58,379 nucleotides of DNA from Pseudomonas sp. AKS31 (GCF_023634765.1 NZ_JAMLFX010000008.1:129387-187765); one strand, 5' to 3'; shown: positions 1 to 7,918, numbered from the stretch's first letter. A program made the numbers and translations. The notes: generated by a model not told the origin, from the sequence alone.

Positions 1-2
1 TC

Positions 3-530
3 GAACACGAGTCGGTCTCGGTGTTCCGCCACTTCGAGCAATTCCAGCAGATCAACCCGGTGGTCAAAGCCCCCACGCTGATCCTCGACGACGGCGTGGT
101 CCTGATGGACTCGACCCTCATCCTCGACTACCTCGAAGCCAGTTCCGGCAAAAGCCTGCTGCCAACCGACCTGAAACAACGCGCCCACGCCCTACGCCTG
201 ATCGGCCTCAGCCTCGCCGCCTGCGAAAAAGCCGTACAGCTCTACTACGAACGCAACCTGCGCCCGGCCGACATTCAATACCAACCGTGGGTCGAACGCG
301 TCGAAGGCCAACTCGCCGCCGCGTTCACCGCCCTTGAGCAAGAACTGGAAAAAACCGGCCTGCCCACCGACGGCACCCTCACCCAGGCCGGCATCAGCCT
401 CGCCGTCGCCTGGAGCTTCACCGGCCTCGTCGTCCCCGACCAGATCGACACCCGCCGCTACCCCCACATCGCTCAATACACCGCCTACGCCGAAACCCTC
501 GAAGCGTTCGTCAGCACCCCGATGACCTGA
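3..530 (+). CDS. Glutathione S-transferase, 5'-truncated by the window edge
   Basis: The frame is open to the left edge, so the gene starts outside the window; 175 residues are visible. The segment SVFRHFEQF, then NPVVKAPTLILDDG and DSTLILDYLE, is the typical second half of a GST thioredoxin-fold domain; the Ser of DST is in the position that usually binds the gamma-glutamyl group of glutathione. The rest is the all-helical C-terminal domain. A cytosolic glutathione-conjugating or peroxidase role follows from the family; the substrate cannot be read. It ends two bases before the alkC start, so the two are probably cotranscribed. The coding strand is strongly C-rich. Confidence 0.85.
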   Translation, partial: EHESVSVFRHFEQFQQINPVVKAPTLILDDGVVLMDSTLILDYLEASSGKSLLPTDLKQRAHALRLIGLSLAACEKAVQLYYERNLRPADIQYQPWVERVEGQLAAAFTALEQELEKTGLPTDGTLTQAGISLAVAWSFTGLVVPDQIDTRRYPHIAQYTAYAETLEAFVSTPMT

Positions 531-532
531 CC

Positions 533-1639
533 ATGAGCACCACCGACACCGCCGCCCCGGCGTTAAAGGAAATCTTCAACGCCGAGCGCTTGCAGCACAT
601 CGCCCGCGAAATGAGCGCCGTGTACCCGGCGTTCAAGGCCAAAGCGTTTCTCAAACACGCCCAGGACGGACTCGCCGAATTATCAGTGATGCAACGCATG
701 GCCCGTGTCAGCGAAAGCCTGCATGCCGTGTTGCCGCTGGACTACGAAGATTCCCTCGATGTATTGCGTGAACTCGCGCCAAGGCTGAACAGCGGATTCG
801 TCAGCATGTGTTTGCCGCACTACGTCGCGAGCTACGGCGGTCACGCGTTCGACACCTCCATGGACGCCCTGAAGTACTTCACCACCTTCGGCTCCTCCGA
901 ATTCGCCATCCGCCACTTTTTGCGCAGCGACCTGGAGCGCTCGCTGGAACGGATGCACGACTGGACCCGAGACGAAAACCACCACGTTCGCCGACTCGCC
1001 AGCGAAGGCAGCCGCCCTCGCCTGCCTTGGTCGTTTCGGTTAGAAGCGGTTCAGGCCGATCCGCAGTTGGCAGCGGGGATACTGGATCGGTTGAAGGCGG
1101 ATGAGAGTTTGTACGTGCGCAAGTCCGTGGCGAATCATTTGAATGATGTGACGAAGGTGCATCCGGAGTGGGTGCTGGACACGATTGAAGGTTGGTCGCT
1201 GGAGAACAAGCACACGGCTTGGATTGCGAAGCATGCGTTGCGGAGTTTGATTAAGCAGGGGGACTTGCGGGCGCTGACGGTGATTGGTGCCGGGGCGAAG
1301 GCTGAGGTTGAGTTGTTGAATGTGCGGGTTGAGCCGGCGGTGGTGAGGTTGGGGGAAGCGATTACGTTGTCGTTTGTGGTGAAGTCGACGGTGGCGCATG
1401 AGCAGCGGTTGGTGATTGATTATGCGATTGACTATGTGAAGGCGAATGGCGGGGTTTCGGGGAAGGTTTTTAAGTTGAAGACGGTGGGGTTGGTGGGGTT
1501 TGGGGAGTTGGCTGTGGGGAGGCGGCAGGTGATTAAGGATTTTACGACGCGGAAGCATTTTATGGGGCGGCATGGGGTGCGGATTATGGTTAATGGGGAG
1601 GTGTTGGGTAGTGCTGCGTTTGGCATCGTTGCGGGATGA
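533..1639 (+). CDS. alkC: AlkC-type DNA alkylation repair glycosylase with C-terminal Ig-like domain
   Basis: 368 residues. Residues about 10-255 are helical repeat sequence of the HEAT-like glycosylase superfamily (for example LASEGSRPRLPW and LYVRKSVANHLNDV), and about 262-368 form a beta-rich segment matching the Ig-like domain found in some AlkC proteins, including one from P. fluorescens. The family excises N3-alkylated purines (3-methyladenine, 3-methylcytosine) without flipping the base. It starts two bases after the GST stop; the ribosome site is weak, so translational coupling is likely. Odd feature: the first half is C-rich on the coding strand and the last ~550 bases are very G- and T-rich, so synonymous codon choice changes inside one gene. 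AlkD is the alternative, but the Ig-like tail favours AlkC. Confidence 0.85.
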   Translation: MSTTDTAAPALKEIFNAERLQHIAREMSAVYPAFKAKAFLKHAQDGLAELSVMQRMARVSESLHAVLPLDYEDSLDVLRELAPRLNSGFVSMCLPHYVASYGGHAFDTSMDALKYFTTFGSSEFAIRHFLRSDLERSLERMHDWTRDENHHVRRLASEGSRPRLPWSFRLEAVQADPQLAAGILDRLKADESLYVRKSVANHLNDVTKVHPEWVLDTIEGWSLENKHTAWIAKHALRSLIKQGDLRALTVIGAGAKAEVELLNVRVEPAVVRLGEAITLSFVVKSTVAHEQRLVIDYAIDYVKANGGVSGKVFKLKTVGLVGFGELAVGRRQVIKDFTTRKHFMGRHGVRIMVNGEVLGSAAFGIVAG

Positions 1640-1700
1640 GACCATGTGTGGATTCGTTGATCTGGCAGTACCCGGACTGGTAGGAAGTTACGGATGGGGC

Positions 1701-1724
1701 TGCTTTCGGCCAAAAGCGGTCAGT
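1701..1724 (+). repeat. Palindromic short repeat, left copy flanking the islet
   Basis: Contains a 21-base core that recurs in inverted orientation at 3461-3481. The core is itself an imperfect hairpin around TGGCCG/CGGCCA with GCTTT/AAAGC arms. This motif type is a common Pseudomonas intergenic repeat. The bases 1640-1815 around it hold no gene I can support. Confidence 0.6.
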
Positions 1725-1815
1725 CATCAAAGCCCCAAAAATGTCCCGAGGCGAGTATCTAGTCACGCCAATCGGGCCCGTCATTGTGAGCAAGGCTAGT
1801 GGTTTCAACCATTTG

Positions 1816-2238
1816 CTAGCCGGAGATAATCGAAAATAGATTTTTGCACAAATAGGCATCCTCTCTTTGGATGAAATCTTCGGGGCTTTCATTGCAGGAA
1901 AAAGCTTCGAAAACGTGGTTAATAATTTTTTTTGCTTGGTCCGTAGTAAGGACACGAATGTCTATCAGGTCAAGAAGAGCATCGGCTATCTCGTTTAAAC
2001 TAATGCAGTATTCTTCAGCGGCAACCCTAAGCAGCGCTCGCATCTCCCTATGTTTACTATCTGAATCTACATTGTTTTTCAGAAATTCAAGTGGCTCTTC
2101 CAGAATTTCAAAAGGATAAATCTTTTGATACCTGTCGCAGTATTCTATAAGGATCCGCCTAATCTTCACGCCATCAAATTTTTGAGAGCTTGCCCCTAAC
2201 AGTGCATTAATTTTCGTATTAGCTATCCAGCTTTTCAT
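1816..2238 (-). CDS. Hypothetical protein, 140 aa, AT-rich
   Basis: Not recognised. The ATG at 2238 has an AAGG ribosome site about 9 bases upstream. The product is soluble, mostly helical and acidic at its C terminus, with no signal peptide or membrane segment and three or four Cys. Its base composition is clearly more AT-rich than the neighbours and it uses codons such as ATA and TTA, so it was probably acquired horizontally. It is transcribed away from the next gene and lies inside the segment bounded by inverted short repeats. A small immunity or defence-associated protein is possible given the nearby effector locus, but nothing in the sequence shows it. Confidence 0.55.
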   Translation of the reverse strand: MKSWIANTKINALLGASSQKFDGVKIRRILIEYCDRYQKIYPFEILEEPLEFLKNNVDSDSKHREMRALLRVAAEEYCISLNEIADALLDLIDIRVLTTDQAKKIINHVFEAFSCNESPEDFIQREDAYLCKNLFSIISG

Positions 2239-2513
2239 CGCGAAATTTACCTTGCTTAGCGCTTATTTAAGGGACGTCGACTGGCGGATCTTGGCCGATA
2301 GCTGCCACTTACAATTGAGTCGCCACCCACCCGCGGTGGCTATTTGCAAGAGGCGTGAGTGGCTTGAGAAATGAGCTAAAACGCATTCATCATAAGGCAG
2401 AAAGGCACCTAAGAGCTGCCCTAGCTTAATCGAACATAAGCACCAGGGTTCGCGGCATCGCAATCGGCGCTCAACCGCTGGTGATATATAAAACAGGATA
2501 TAAGGTAACGTCA
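2239..2513. other. Divergent intergenic region of the islet
   Basis: 275 bases between divergent genes. It contains CCGATAGCTGCC (2292-2303) and CCACCCACCCGCGGTGG (2323-2339), which look like pieces of degenerate Pseudomonas intergenic palindromes. No promoter could be assigned confidently. Confidence 0.4.
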
Positions 2514-3419
2514 GTGCTTGAGCGCATCGAAGAGTGGAAACGGATTTTTGATTCCGAAGAGAATGCAATTACTAAGGCCTTAACTCGAATGGCTTGGGAT
2601 GTTGCCGCATTTTCGTGTGTGGTTGAAATGGTACGGCAAGCCTCATCGGTCGACGGAGAAAAGCAGCTTAATGGCCTGGTGATGGACATGTTGGCGTCCG
2701 GTTTCTGGGCAGGAACGATGCAGGGAATCCGGCGGCTGGTCGAAAAGGAACCTATTCGCGGCCCTAAAAGCGTGTGCTCACTGGGTGGTCTGATTGAAGA
2801 TATTCGCGCTTCTCGCGGAAAGCTTACTCGCGAGGTGTATGTAAGAGATATTGCCGGCTTAGAATACAACTACCTCCGCACTCGCGCCGCCAGCGACGCC
2901 TACGCAATAGAGCAGCTTCGACAAGGGAACCGCAGTTACTGGGTACCGATTCAATTACACCATGAGCTTGCGTTGAAACGGCACGAGGAATTTGATTGGC
3001 TCAGTGGGGTGACAGCGAATGTCTCTAGGCCGGATGATCTCATACGGGAGGAAATATTCGACATGCTTGAGTCACGATTGAAACGACTGTCGTCCGTGAT
3101 TGATCACGTCAACGTCGAGATCGCCCATGCTGCCACAGAGGCAAGCCGTCAAGGGAGGGTTTTGGAGCGCTGGGGCTTGACTGACGCCAAGCAGGCTATG
3201 CGTGAGATTGCTGAGGTTGCCCATGTTGTGGGTTCCTGGTTTTGCTATAGCGGCGCAGGCACTGTGTTACCCATTGCACAGTTCGACAAGTTCAAGCATC
3301 TAGATCGTCCAATGTTCATTGGTGATCGTGCCAAGCTGGAAGCTGTATGGGCGGAATTCGATCGCGAGGCGCAGCAATGGAATCAAGTGGATGCGACAAA
3401 GTGGATGAACGCACAGTGA
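2514..3419 (+). CDS. Hypothetical protein, about 301 aa
   Basis: Not recognised. The frame opens at a GTG at 2481, but the GTG at 2514 has TAAGG at the right distance (8 bases) and starts just before the LERIEEWKRIF helix, so I prefer it. The product is predicted to be soluble and largely alpha-helical, with charged amphipathic helices (SRLKRLSSVIDHVNVEIAHAA). A weakly hydrophobic patch (VVGSWFCYSGAGTVLP) lies near residue 245. No catalytic motif was identified. GC is below the surrounding core genes. It shares the islet with the divergent 140-aa gene. A HEPN-like or abortive-infection-type fold cannot be excluded or supported by reading alone. Confidence 0.6.
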   Translation: MLERIEEWKRIFDSEENAITKALTRMAWDVAAFSCVVEMVRQASSVDGEKQLNGLVMDMLASGFWAGTMQGIRRLVEKEPIRGPKSVCSLGGLIEDIRASRGKLTREVYVRDIAGLEYNYLRTRAASDAYAIEQLRQGNRSYWVPIQLHHELALKRHEEFDWLSGVTANVSRPDDLIREEIFDMLESRLKRLSSVIDHVNVEIAHAATEASRQGRVLERWGLTDAKQAMREIAEVAHVVGSWFCYSGAGTVLPIAQFDKFKHLDRPMFIGDRAKLEAVWAEFDREAQQWNQVDATKWMNAQ

Positions 3420-3458
3420 GGCCAGAATGAATCGGCCCTGATTCCATAGGCACATTAG

Positions 3459-3487
3459 AATGACCGCTTTTGGCCGAAAGCGGACCT
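3459..3487 (+). repeat. Palindromic short repeat, right copy flanking the islet
   Basis: Inverted copy of the 1701-1724 repeat: a hairpin with CCGCTTT and AAAGCGG arms around TGGCCG. Lies 40 bases after the stop of the 301-aa gene and may act as its transcript end. Confidence 0.6.
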
Positions 3488-3582
3488 TCGTTGAAACCAG
3501 CATTGACGCGGTAGCTGTCAAAGATGATTACTCGAAACAACGCCACTGAGAGACAGGCAAGAGAAATGTCTCATGCCTGCTG

Positions 3583-4239
3583 CTACCAACTCCCGTACGG
3601 TATGCCGAATTTATCGATATACCGCTTGGACTTTTCGCTGACGGGATACGCGTAGCGCCCTTGGCTCTTACCTTGACTCGGCCCTAGCGGTTCAACTTCT
3701 GCCTGTGCTCTGGCGATCTTGACAGGACGATGGCACTCGTCCCGAACAAAAACCTGTACAACGCCCCCTGGTGCCAATCCCAGATAAATAGATGCGCTAT
3801 AGCTGGCCTGTTGCTCCGGTGTTTCCGGGCACCGCTGACTGACCGATTGCACCATCAGTTGCCTCGCCTCTTCTGGCACATCCAACCAAACCTTATAAGT
3901 CTGCGGCTCGACAATGGATTGCCAGCGCACGTAAATGCGCTTGGGCAAGTCGGCGCCAATCACTGGTTTCGCAGCCGCACCTAGCGCATGCCAACCGCGC
4001 GCGGGCTCTTTGCCATTTTCTGGTTCTCCACCAGCGGCCGTCCCTCCTCCTGTGCGCGTGAATAGCTTGCCGTTTATGTCTTCGACGGCACTGTCCTCAA
4101 CCCAAACCTTCATGTAATAAGGTTCGGTGAACGCAAGCTCCCACGATTCGGACTTCGGGTCGTTTTTCCCGGATAGAGGAGAGGCAGACTGGCAACCGCT
4201 CAGGAACAACACAGATACCGCCACGATGCATTGCTTCAT
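3583..4239 (-). CDS. DUF2931-family lipoprotein, tandem copy 3
   Basis: 218 residues, starting at the ATG that opens a lipoprotein signal peptide (MKQCIVAVSVLFLSGC, lipobox LSGC, Cys16). The mature part follows the DUF2931 pattern: WELAFTEPYYMKVWVEDS near the N terminus, RIYVRWQSIVEPQTYK in the middle, GRYAYPVSEKSKRYI and PYGSW at the end. It is the last of three genes of identical length (657 bp) at a 668-bp period downstream of a Tle1-like lipase. DUF2931 lipoproteins sit beside such lipases in other pseudomonads and are thought to be periplasm-facing immunity proteins; that role is inferred here. The upstream stop is 11 bases before this ATG and the ribosome site is weak, suggesting coupling. 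Confidence 0.8.
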   Translation of the reverse strand: MKQCIVAVSVLFLSGCQSASPLSGKNDPKSESWELAFTEPYYMKVWVEDSAVEDINGKLFTRTGGGTAAGGEPENGKEPARGWHALGAAAKPVIGADLPKRIYVRWQSIVEPQTYKVWLDVPEEARQLMVQSVSQRCPETPEQQASYSASIYLGLAPGGVVQVFVRDECHRPVKIARAQAEVEPLGPSQGKSQGRYAYPVSEKSKRYIDKFGIPYGSW

Positions 4240-4250
4240 TGGTTTATCGC

Positions 4251-4907
4251 TTACCAACTACCGTAAGGAATACCGAATTTTTCGATATACCGCTTGGACT
4301 TTTCACTGACGGGATAAGCGTATCGCCCTTGGGTTTTCCCCTGACTCGGCCCCAACGGATCGATTTCGGCCTGCGCTTTCGCTACTTCGACCGGATGGTG
4401 ACATGAGTCTCTTACCCAAACCTTGATGGCCCCGCCGGGAGCTAAACCCAAATAGACCGAAGATATATAGGTAGCTGTCTGGTCTGGAGTTTTCGCGCAG
4501 CGTTGATTCACCGATTTCAGCATCAGTTGTCTGGCCTCTTCGGGTATATCCACCCAGGCTCGATAGGTCTGTGGTTCCACGATGGACTGCCAGCGAACGA
4601 AGATCCGTTTCGGGAGATCAGCACCCACTACTGCTTTCGCGGAACTGCCCACACCGTGCCAACCTCGCGCCGACTCTGTTCCATCTTCTGGCTGCCCACC
4701 CGATGCGGATCCCTTTCCCGTACGAAGAAACGTCTTTCCTTTGATATCTTCGACGGAAGTGTCTTCAACCCACACCTTCATGTAGTCAGGTTCGGTAAAG
4801 CCTAGCTCCCACCAAGGAGATTTGGGGTCATTTTTGGCTGATAGTGGATCAGCAACCTGGCATCCCGTGACTAGCAAGATGCAAAGCATCGTAATGAGTT
4901 GCTTCAT
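4251..4907 (-). CDS. DUF2931-family lipoprotein, tandem copy 2
   Basis: 218 residues; lipoprotein signal MKQLITMLCILLVTGC with lipobox VTGC, so probably membrane-anchored and facing the periplasm. By eye it is more similar to copy 3 than to copy 1: DPLS.KNDPKS and ADLPKRI.VRWQSIVEPQTY are shared nearly unchanged. Divergence concentrates around residues 45-80 (KGKTFLRTGKGSASGGQ). It is preceded and followed by 11-base gaps, giving a regular tandem array. Probable immunity protein for the lipase or for related lipases of competitors; inference from family context. Confidence 0.8.
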   Translation of the reverse strand: MKQLITMLCILLVTGCQVADPLSAKNDPKSPWWELGFTEPDYMKVWVEDTSVEDIKGKTFLRTGKGSASGGQPEDGTESARGWHGVGSSAKAVVGADLPKRIFVRWQSIVEPQTYRAWVDIPEEARQLMLKSVNQRCAKTPDQTATYISSVYLGLAPGGAIKVWVRDSCHHPVEVAKAQAEIDPLGPSQGKTQGRYAYPVSEKSKRYIEKFGIPYGSW

Positions 4908-4918
4908 TGGCTGACTGG

Positions 4919-5575
4919 TTACCAACTCCCATAAGGTATGCCGTACTTTTCGACGTACAACTTAGCCTTATCACTCACCGGATAAGCATAGCGACCACCG
5001 TTTTTCCCTTGTTGCGCACCTAGGGGCTCAATATCGCCTTGGCCTCGAGCGACCTTAATAGGATCTCGGCATGAGTCTTTTACCCAAGCCTGTAGAACGC
5101 CACCTGGAGCAAGACCTACATAAAGAGACGCCATGAATCGAGCAGTCTTATCTGGGGTTTCCGGGCAGCGTTGATGTGTGGATGTCACCATCAACCGTCT
5201 GGCTTCTTCAGGAATATCAATGAACCCGCGATAGGTTTTCTGCTCTGTGATGGACTGCCAACGTACGGAAATGCGTTTTGGAAGGTCGGCCCCTGTTACC
5301 GGCATTCCCGATCCTGTCACAGCTCCCCAGCCACGTGCTGACTCGGTGCCAATGTCGGGTTCTCCTGAAGCGGCAGTGCTTTTGCCGGCTTTGGAAAATA
5401 CCTTGTCGTTAATGTCCTGAACGGAACTGTCCTCTACCCAAACTTTCATGTAGTTCGGCTCAACGAACACTAATTCCCACCATGGGTATTTTGGGTCGTT
5501 TCCGCCGGTTTCGGCTCCTCCGAACTGGCACCCCGACAACAGTAAAACGCCCAAGAGGGCAATCATTGATTTCAT
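4919..5575 (-). CDS. DUF2931-family lipoprotein, tandem copy 1
   Basis: 218 residues; lipoprotein signal MKSMIALLGVLLLSGC with lipobox LSGC. Its ATG shares a base with the TAA stop of the lipase gene (TAATG), a tight translational coupling expected of a toxin-immunity pair. It is the most diverged of the three copies in the middle of the protein (AVTGSGMPVTGADLPKRISVRWQSI), while the C-terminal GRYAYPVS and PYGSW motifs are kept. As the copy fused to the effector it is the best candidate for the cognate immunity protein; the other two could protect against variant effectors. Confidence 0.8.
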   Translation of the reverse strand: MKSMIALLGVLLLSGCQFGGAETGGNDPKYPWWELVFVEPNYMKVWVEDSSVQDINDKVFSKAGKSTAASGEPDIGTESARGWGAVTGSGMPVTGADLPKRISVRWQSITEQKTYRGFIDIPEEARRLMVTSTHQRCPETPDKTARFMASLYVGLAPGGVLQAWVKDSCRDPIKVARGQGDIEPLGAQQGKNGGRYAYPVSDKAKLYVEKYGIPYGSW

Positions 5576-7116
5576 TACCAAAGCGTCCAGTCAGGTACAT
5601 GGGGGTGTTGTACGCGAATCCCGTCTTCAGTGGGGGCATTGATATAAACGGCGTCGATGCCACTTCCATCTCTTCTTCCGAGGGGATGATTCCAGTTTGC
5701 GGAGGTATGAATGTACCTCAGTTTAAGAAGTGCCTCTTCCTCTGGAGTGGTTGTGTAATCACCGGCGACAAATCGATCGCATAGCGGTTGGAGCTCCTCG
5801 GGTACGGAATACTCACCATCATCGGGAATGTCGATGAAGCGAACACCTTTTTCTTTTGCCAATTGATACATGACTTTTAAATAAACCCTCGAAAGCTTGC
5901 CGCTAACTGCGCGTTTGAGTTGCAGAGCTGCGAACACGCGCTTCTGACCGGGGGAAAGCCTGTCTTGATTTTCACGTGGGAGTTCTACAGACGCAGGAGT
6001 GACAATTTCCAGCAGATGAGCAGGCCATCCCTTAGCAACCCATTCACTTTTTGCTCGTGCAGCATCACGGTAGATCGAGGTACTTGCGACGTCGGTAAAA
6101 GTAGATACCGCCAGGGTTTGCATGGGGCTCACCAGCACACACTCTTCAACTTCGTCGAGATAACTGCCGCCGATATCAGAGTGGACGCCGGGAAAGGTGA
6201 ACTCCGGATGAGCGGGCTTCACCCGGCTGAGCGCAAAGTTTGCGCGGCATTCATCACGAGCAACCAAGTGAACAACGTCCTTGAAGTACTTCCGATCCAG
6301 ATAGAGCTTCACACCGGGAGCGATAGGACTTTTCACTCGCCCAAAATTCGTGAAACCGGCGATCGAGGGTACGGTGTCGAACAGCCCGATGAACCCCATG
6401 TTGATGCCGCTTCCGTATTGACTATCAAAGGTTCGGCTGAAGTCTCTGGCGCTGCCGTTTAGTAACGCGCCTAACGGTCCTTGCTTGCCCCTGACAACCT
6501 CGTTCGAAAAGTGCCGTGCTGCAGCGGCTCCCCGACTAAAGCCAAACGTATCAAAAGTCAGAGAAGCAATTTCGCTGTTTGAATTTTCCTTCAATGCTTC
6601 TTCAACAATGTGGTTGATCTGCGTGAAGGATGTCTGTACACGGCCTGCGACTCCTGTGTCACCGCGCCCCATACCGGAACCCAGCGCACTGTCTTTTTTA
6701 TCGTTCTCCGTACCGATACCGTCGATGTAGATAGCACGCGAAACGCGCCTCAAAGAACCTTCACCCTCGTCTTCTTTGATCTCTTCATACAATGAAAACA
6801 ATTTTTTTACGTTGGTAGGCCCGGCACCATAACTGCTGTCCGGATCCCTCATATAGGGCTGACAGCTAGCAGGAATATCTGCCGGCGCAATCGGATGCTG
6901 CGCCCCACACAGCAATCCCGCCGCCGTGTTATTCGCATTATTCCCAGTGCCATCAAAGAACACCCCAATCCTCAACGCGATCCCGATCTTCTCAGGTTCG
7001 CGCGCAGGTTCTTTCCCGTGTTTCTCATATTCCGCCCAACGCTGGGCGTGAATATCAACGGGTTTGGCTTCTTCGTAACGAAAATTTTTCGGGGGGTTGG
7101 GTACGTAGCCACTCAT
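5575..7116 (-). CDS. Tle1-like type VI lipase effector (DUF2235 hydrolase)
   Basis: 513 residues. The ATG at 7116 has AGGAA about 7 bases upstream and is preferred to the longer frame. The DUF2235 alpha/beta-hydrolase features are clear: GVFFDGTGNN (51-60), nucleophile elbow GFSRG (192-196, Ser194), Asp247 in GLFDTVPS and His312 in PGVHSDIGG. These form the Ser-Asp-His triad of the Tle1 phospholipase family, whose members hydrolyse membrane phospholipids of rival cells after delivery by a type VI secretion system. There is no signal peptide, which fits T6SS delivery. No vgrG or PAAR gene is adjacent; a vgrG begins only at 58269. Three DUF2931 lipoprotein genes follow with a one-base overlap. 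Substrate specificity cannot be read. Confidence 0.85.
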   Translation of the reverse strand: MSGYVPNPPKNFRYEEAKPVDIHAQRWAEYEKHGKEPAREPEKIGIALRIGVFFDGTGNNANNTAAGLLCGAQHPIAPADIPASCQPYMRDPDSSYGAGPTNVKKLFSLYEEIKEDEGEGSLRRVSRAIYIDGIGTENDKKDSALGSGMGRGDTGVAGRVQTSFTQINHIVEEALKENSNSEIASLTFDTFGFSRGAAAARHFSNEVVRGKQGPLGALLNGSARDFSRTFDSQYGSGINMGFIGLFDTVPSIAGFTNFGRVKSPIAPGVKLYLDRKYFKDVVHLVARDECRANFALSRVKPAHPEFTFPGVHSDIGGSYLDEVEECVLVSPMQTLAVSTFTDVASTSIYRDAARAKSEWVAKGWPAHLLEIVTPASVELPRENQDRLSPGQKRVFAALQLKRAVSGKLSRVYLKVMYQLAKEKGVRFIDIPDDGEYSVPEELQPLCDRFVAGDYTTTPEEEALLKLRYIHTSANWNHPLGRRDGSGIDAVYINAPTEDGIRVQHPHVPDWTLW

Positions 7117-7221
7117 CCGTGATTCCTGGTTCTGATCCTTGAGAACGGCCCGAAGGGTGACAGCCGCGACTTTGGGGCGCAAGCCGTGGCCGTGTGCCAG
7201 CCAGGGTGTGACCGCGGGGTT

Positions 7222-7242
7222 CGACGAGGGTTTCCCCTCGTC
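7222..7242 (-). terminator. Hairpin after the DUF6124 gene
   Basis: CGACGAGGG and CCCTCGTCG form a 9-bp perfect stem with a TTTC loop 10 bases beyond the DUF6124 stop. There is no T-tract, so it may stabilise the mRNA end rather than terminate alone. Confidence 0.5.
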
Positions 7243-7252
7243 GGGGTGGGGA

Positions 7253-7615
7253 TTAGCTGGCGATTTCGACGTTATCCAGCGCTTGGTTGACGGCGATTTC
7301 GCCGAGCATCACGACTTGGGCGATGCCCAGTGCGGTTTTGCGGTGCGGGGTGTCGAGCATGGCGGCGAAGTTGAGGAGCATTTCGCTGGCGGAGCCGAGG
7401 GTTTCGCTGGCGTTGGCGAGCAGGGATTCGCTGTTGTACTTCGGGTTGGCGAGGTACATGCGTTCGGGTTGTTGGGTGCTGGCCATGATTTGGCTGGCGG
7501 GTTTGAGGTAGTGGTCGAGGGCGCGTTCGGCGGCTTCGTGGAATCGCTTGGAATCGGGGGATTCGTAGGGGGATGTGGGGTCGGTTTCTGGTGGGTTCGG
7601 CGTTACTTTGAACAT
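7253..7615 (-). CDS. DUF6124-family protein
   Basis: 120 residues. The start MFKVTPNPPETDP at 7615 is the usual family start and has AGGAG nine bases upstream; the in-frame ATG 36 bases earlier lacks support. The family motif AAERALDHYLKP lies near residue 28 and the end has GIAQVVMLGEIAVNQALDN. DUF6124 is a small helical family of unknown function restricted, as far as I recall, to Pseudomonas. There is no signal peptide or membrane span. The ribosome site is inside a hairpin and the region upstream is a long structured RNA, so expression is probably controlled after transcription starts. It is transcribed toward the lipase gene but separated by a hairpin. Confidence 0.8.
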   Translation of the reverse strand: MFKVTPNPPETDPTSPYESPDSKRFHEAAERALDHYLKPASQIMASTQQPERMYLANPKYNSESLLANASETLGSASEMLLNFAAMLDTPHRKTALGIAQVVMLGEIAVNQALDNVEIAS

Positions 7616-7650
7616 AGATGAAGCTCCTAACACATTTAGAGGAGGCTTCA
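7616..7650 (-). promoter_or_regulatory. Hairpin sequestering the DUF6124 ribosome binding site
   Basis: On the minus strand TGAAGCCTCCT (7650-7640) pairs with AGGAGCTTCA (7628-7619) with one bulge, and the ATG follows three bases later. The Shine-Dalgarno AGGAG is in the 3' arm, so translation needs the hairpin to open. Confidence 0.6.
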
Positions 7651-7918
7651 CCCTTTCGCTACCAAACGAAGGGTGGCGGCCATGCGCAGGTTGGTAGACC
7701 GGGTGTTAGGATCCGGCGCGCCCTAGGACGCCCTGCACATGACCACCATAAATTCGAAACGAAGAAGTTTCGGCGATGGTGGAGCTGTACATCTAACACC
7801 GGGCTACCAAACCCGATCGCTGTTTTTCAGCGACCGACAGACGATAGAACCCGCGACCTAGACGCACAAGCCGGCGGATTCTGGCTTAGTCGTAGGTAAC
7901 GGCGCAAGGCGTTGTAGG
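7649..7918 (-). ncRNA. Candidate structured leader RNA upstream of DUF6124
   Basis: About 270 bases with no credible protein but unusually dense pairing: a long-range stem of 18 pairs (7689-7709 with 7793-7813); inside it CCACCAT/ATGGTGG (7743-7749, 7776-7782) enclosing CGAAAC/GTTTCG (7755-7760, 7767-7772) and GGCG/CGCC (7715-7718, 7729-7732); outside it TCGCTG/CAGCGA (7817-7822, 7828-7833), a hairpin 7856-7896 pairing ACCTA-GAC-AAGCC with GGCTT-GTC-TAGGT, and 7649-7658 with 7667-7675. It ends directly at the ribosome-site hairpin. Strand is assigned from its position 5' of DUF6124. I do not recognise it as a known riboswitch class. Confidence 0.55.

Noticed and set aside
3583..7116. Complete type VI secretion locus
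   Set aside because: Only an effector with lipoproteins, and a vgrG start 51 kb away, are present; no T6SS core genes are seen.
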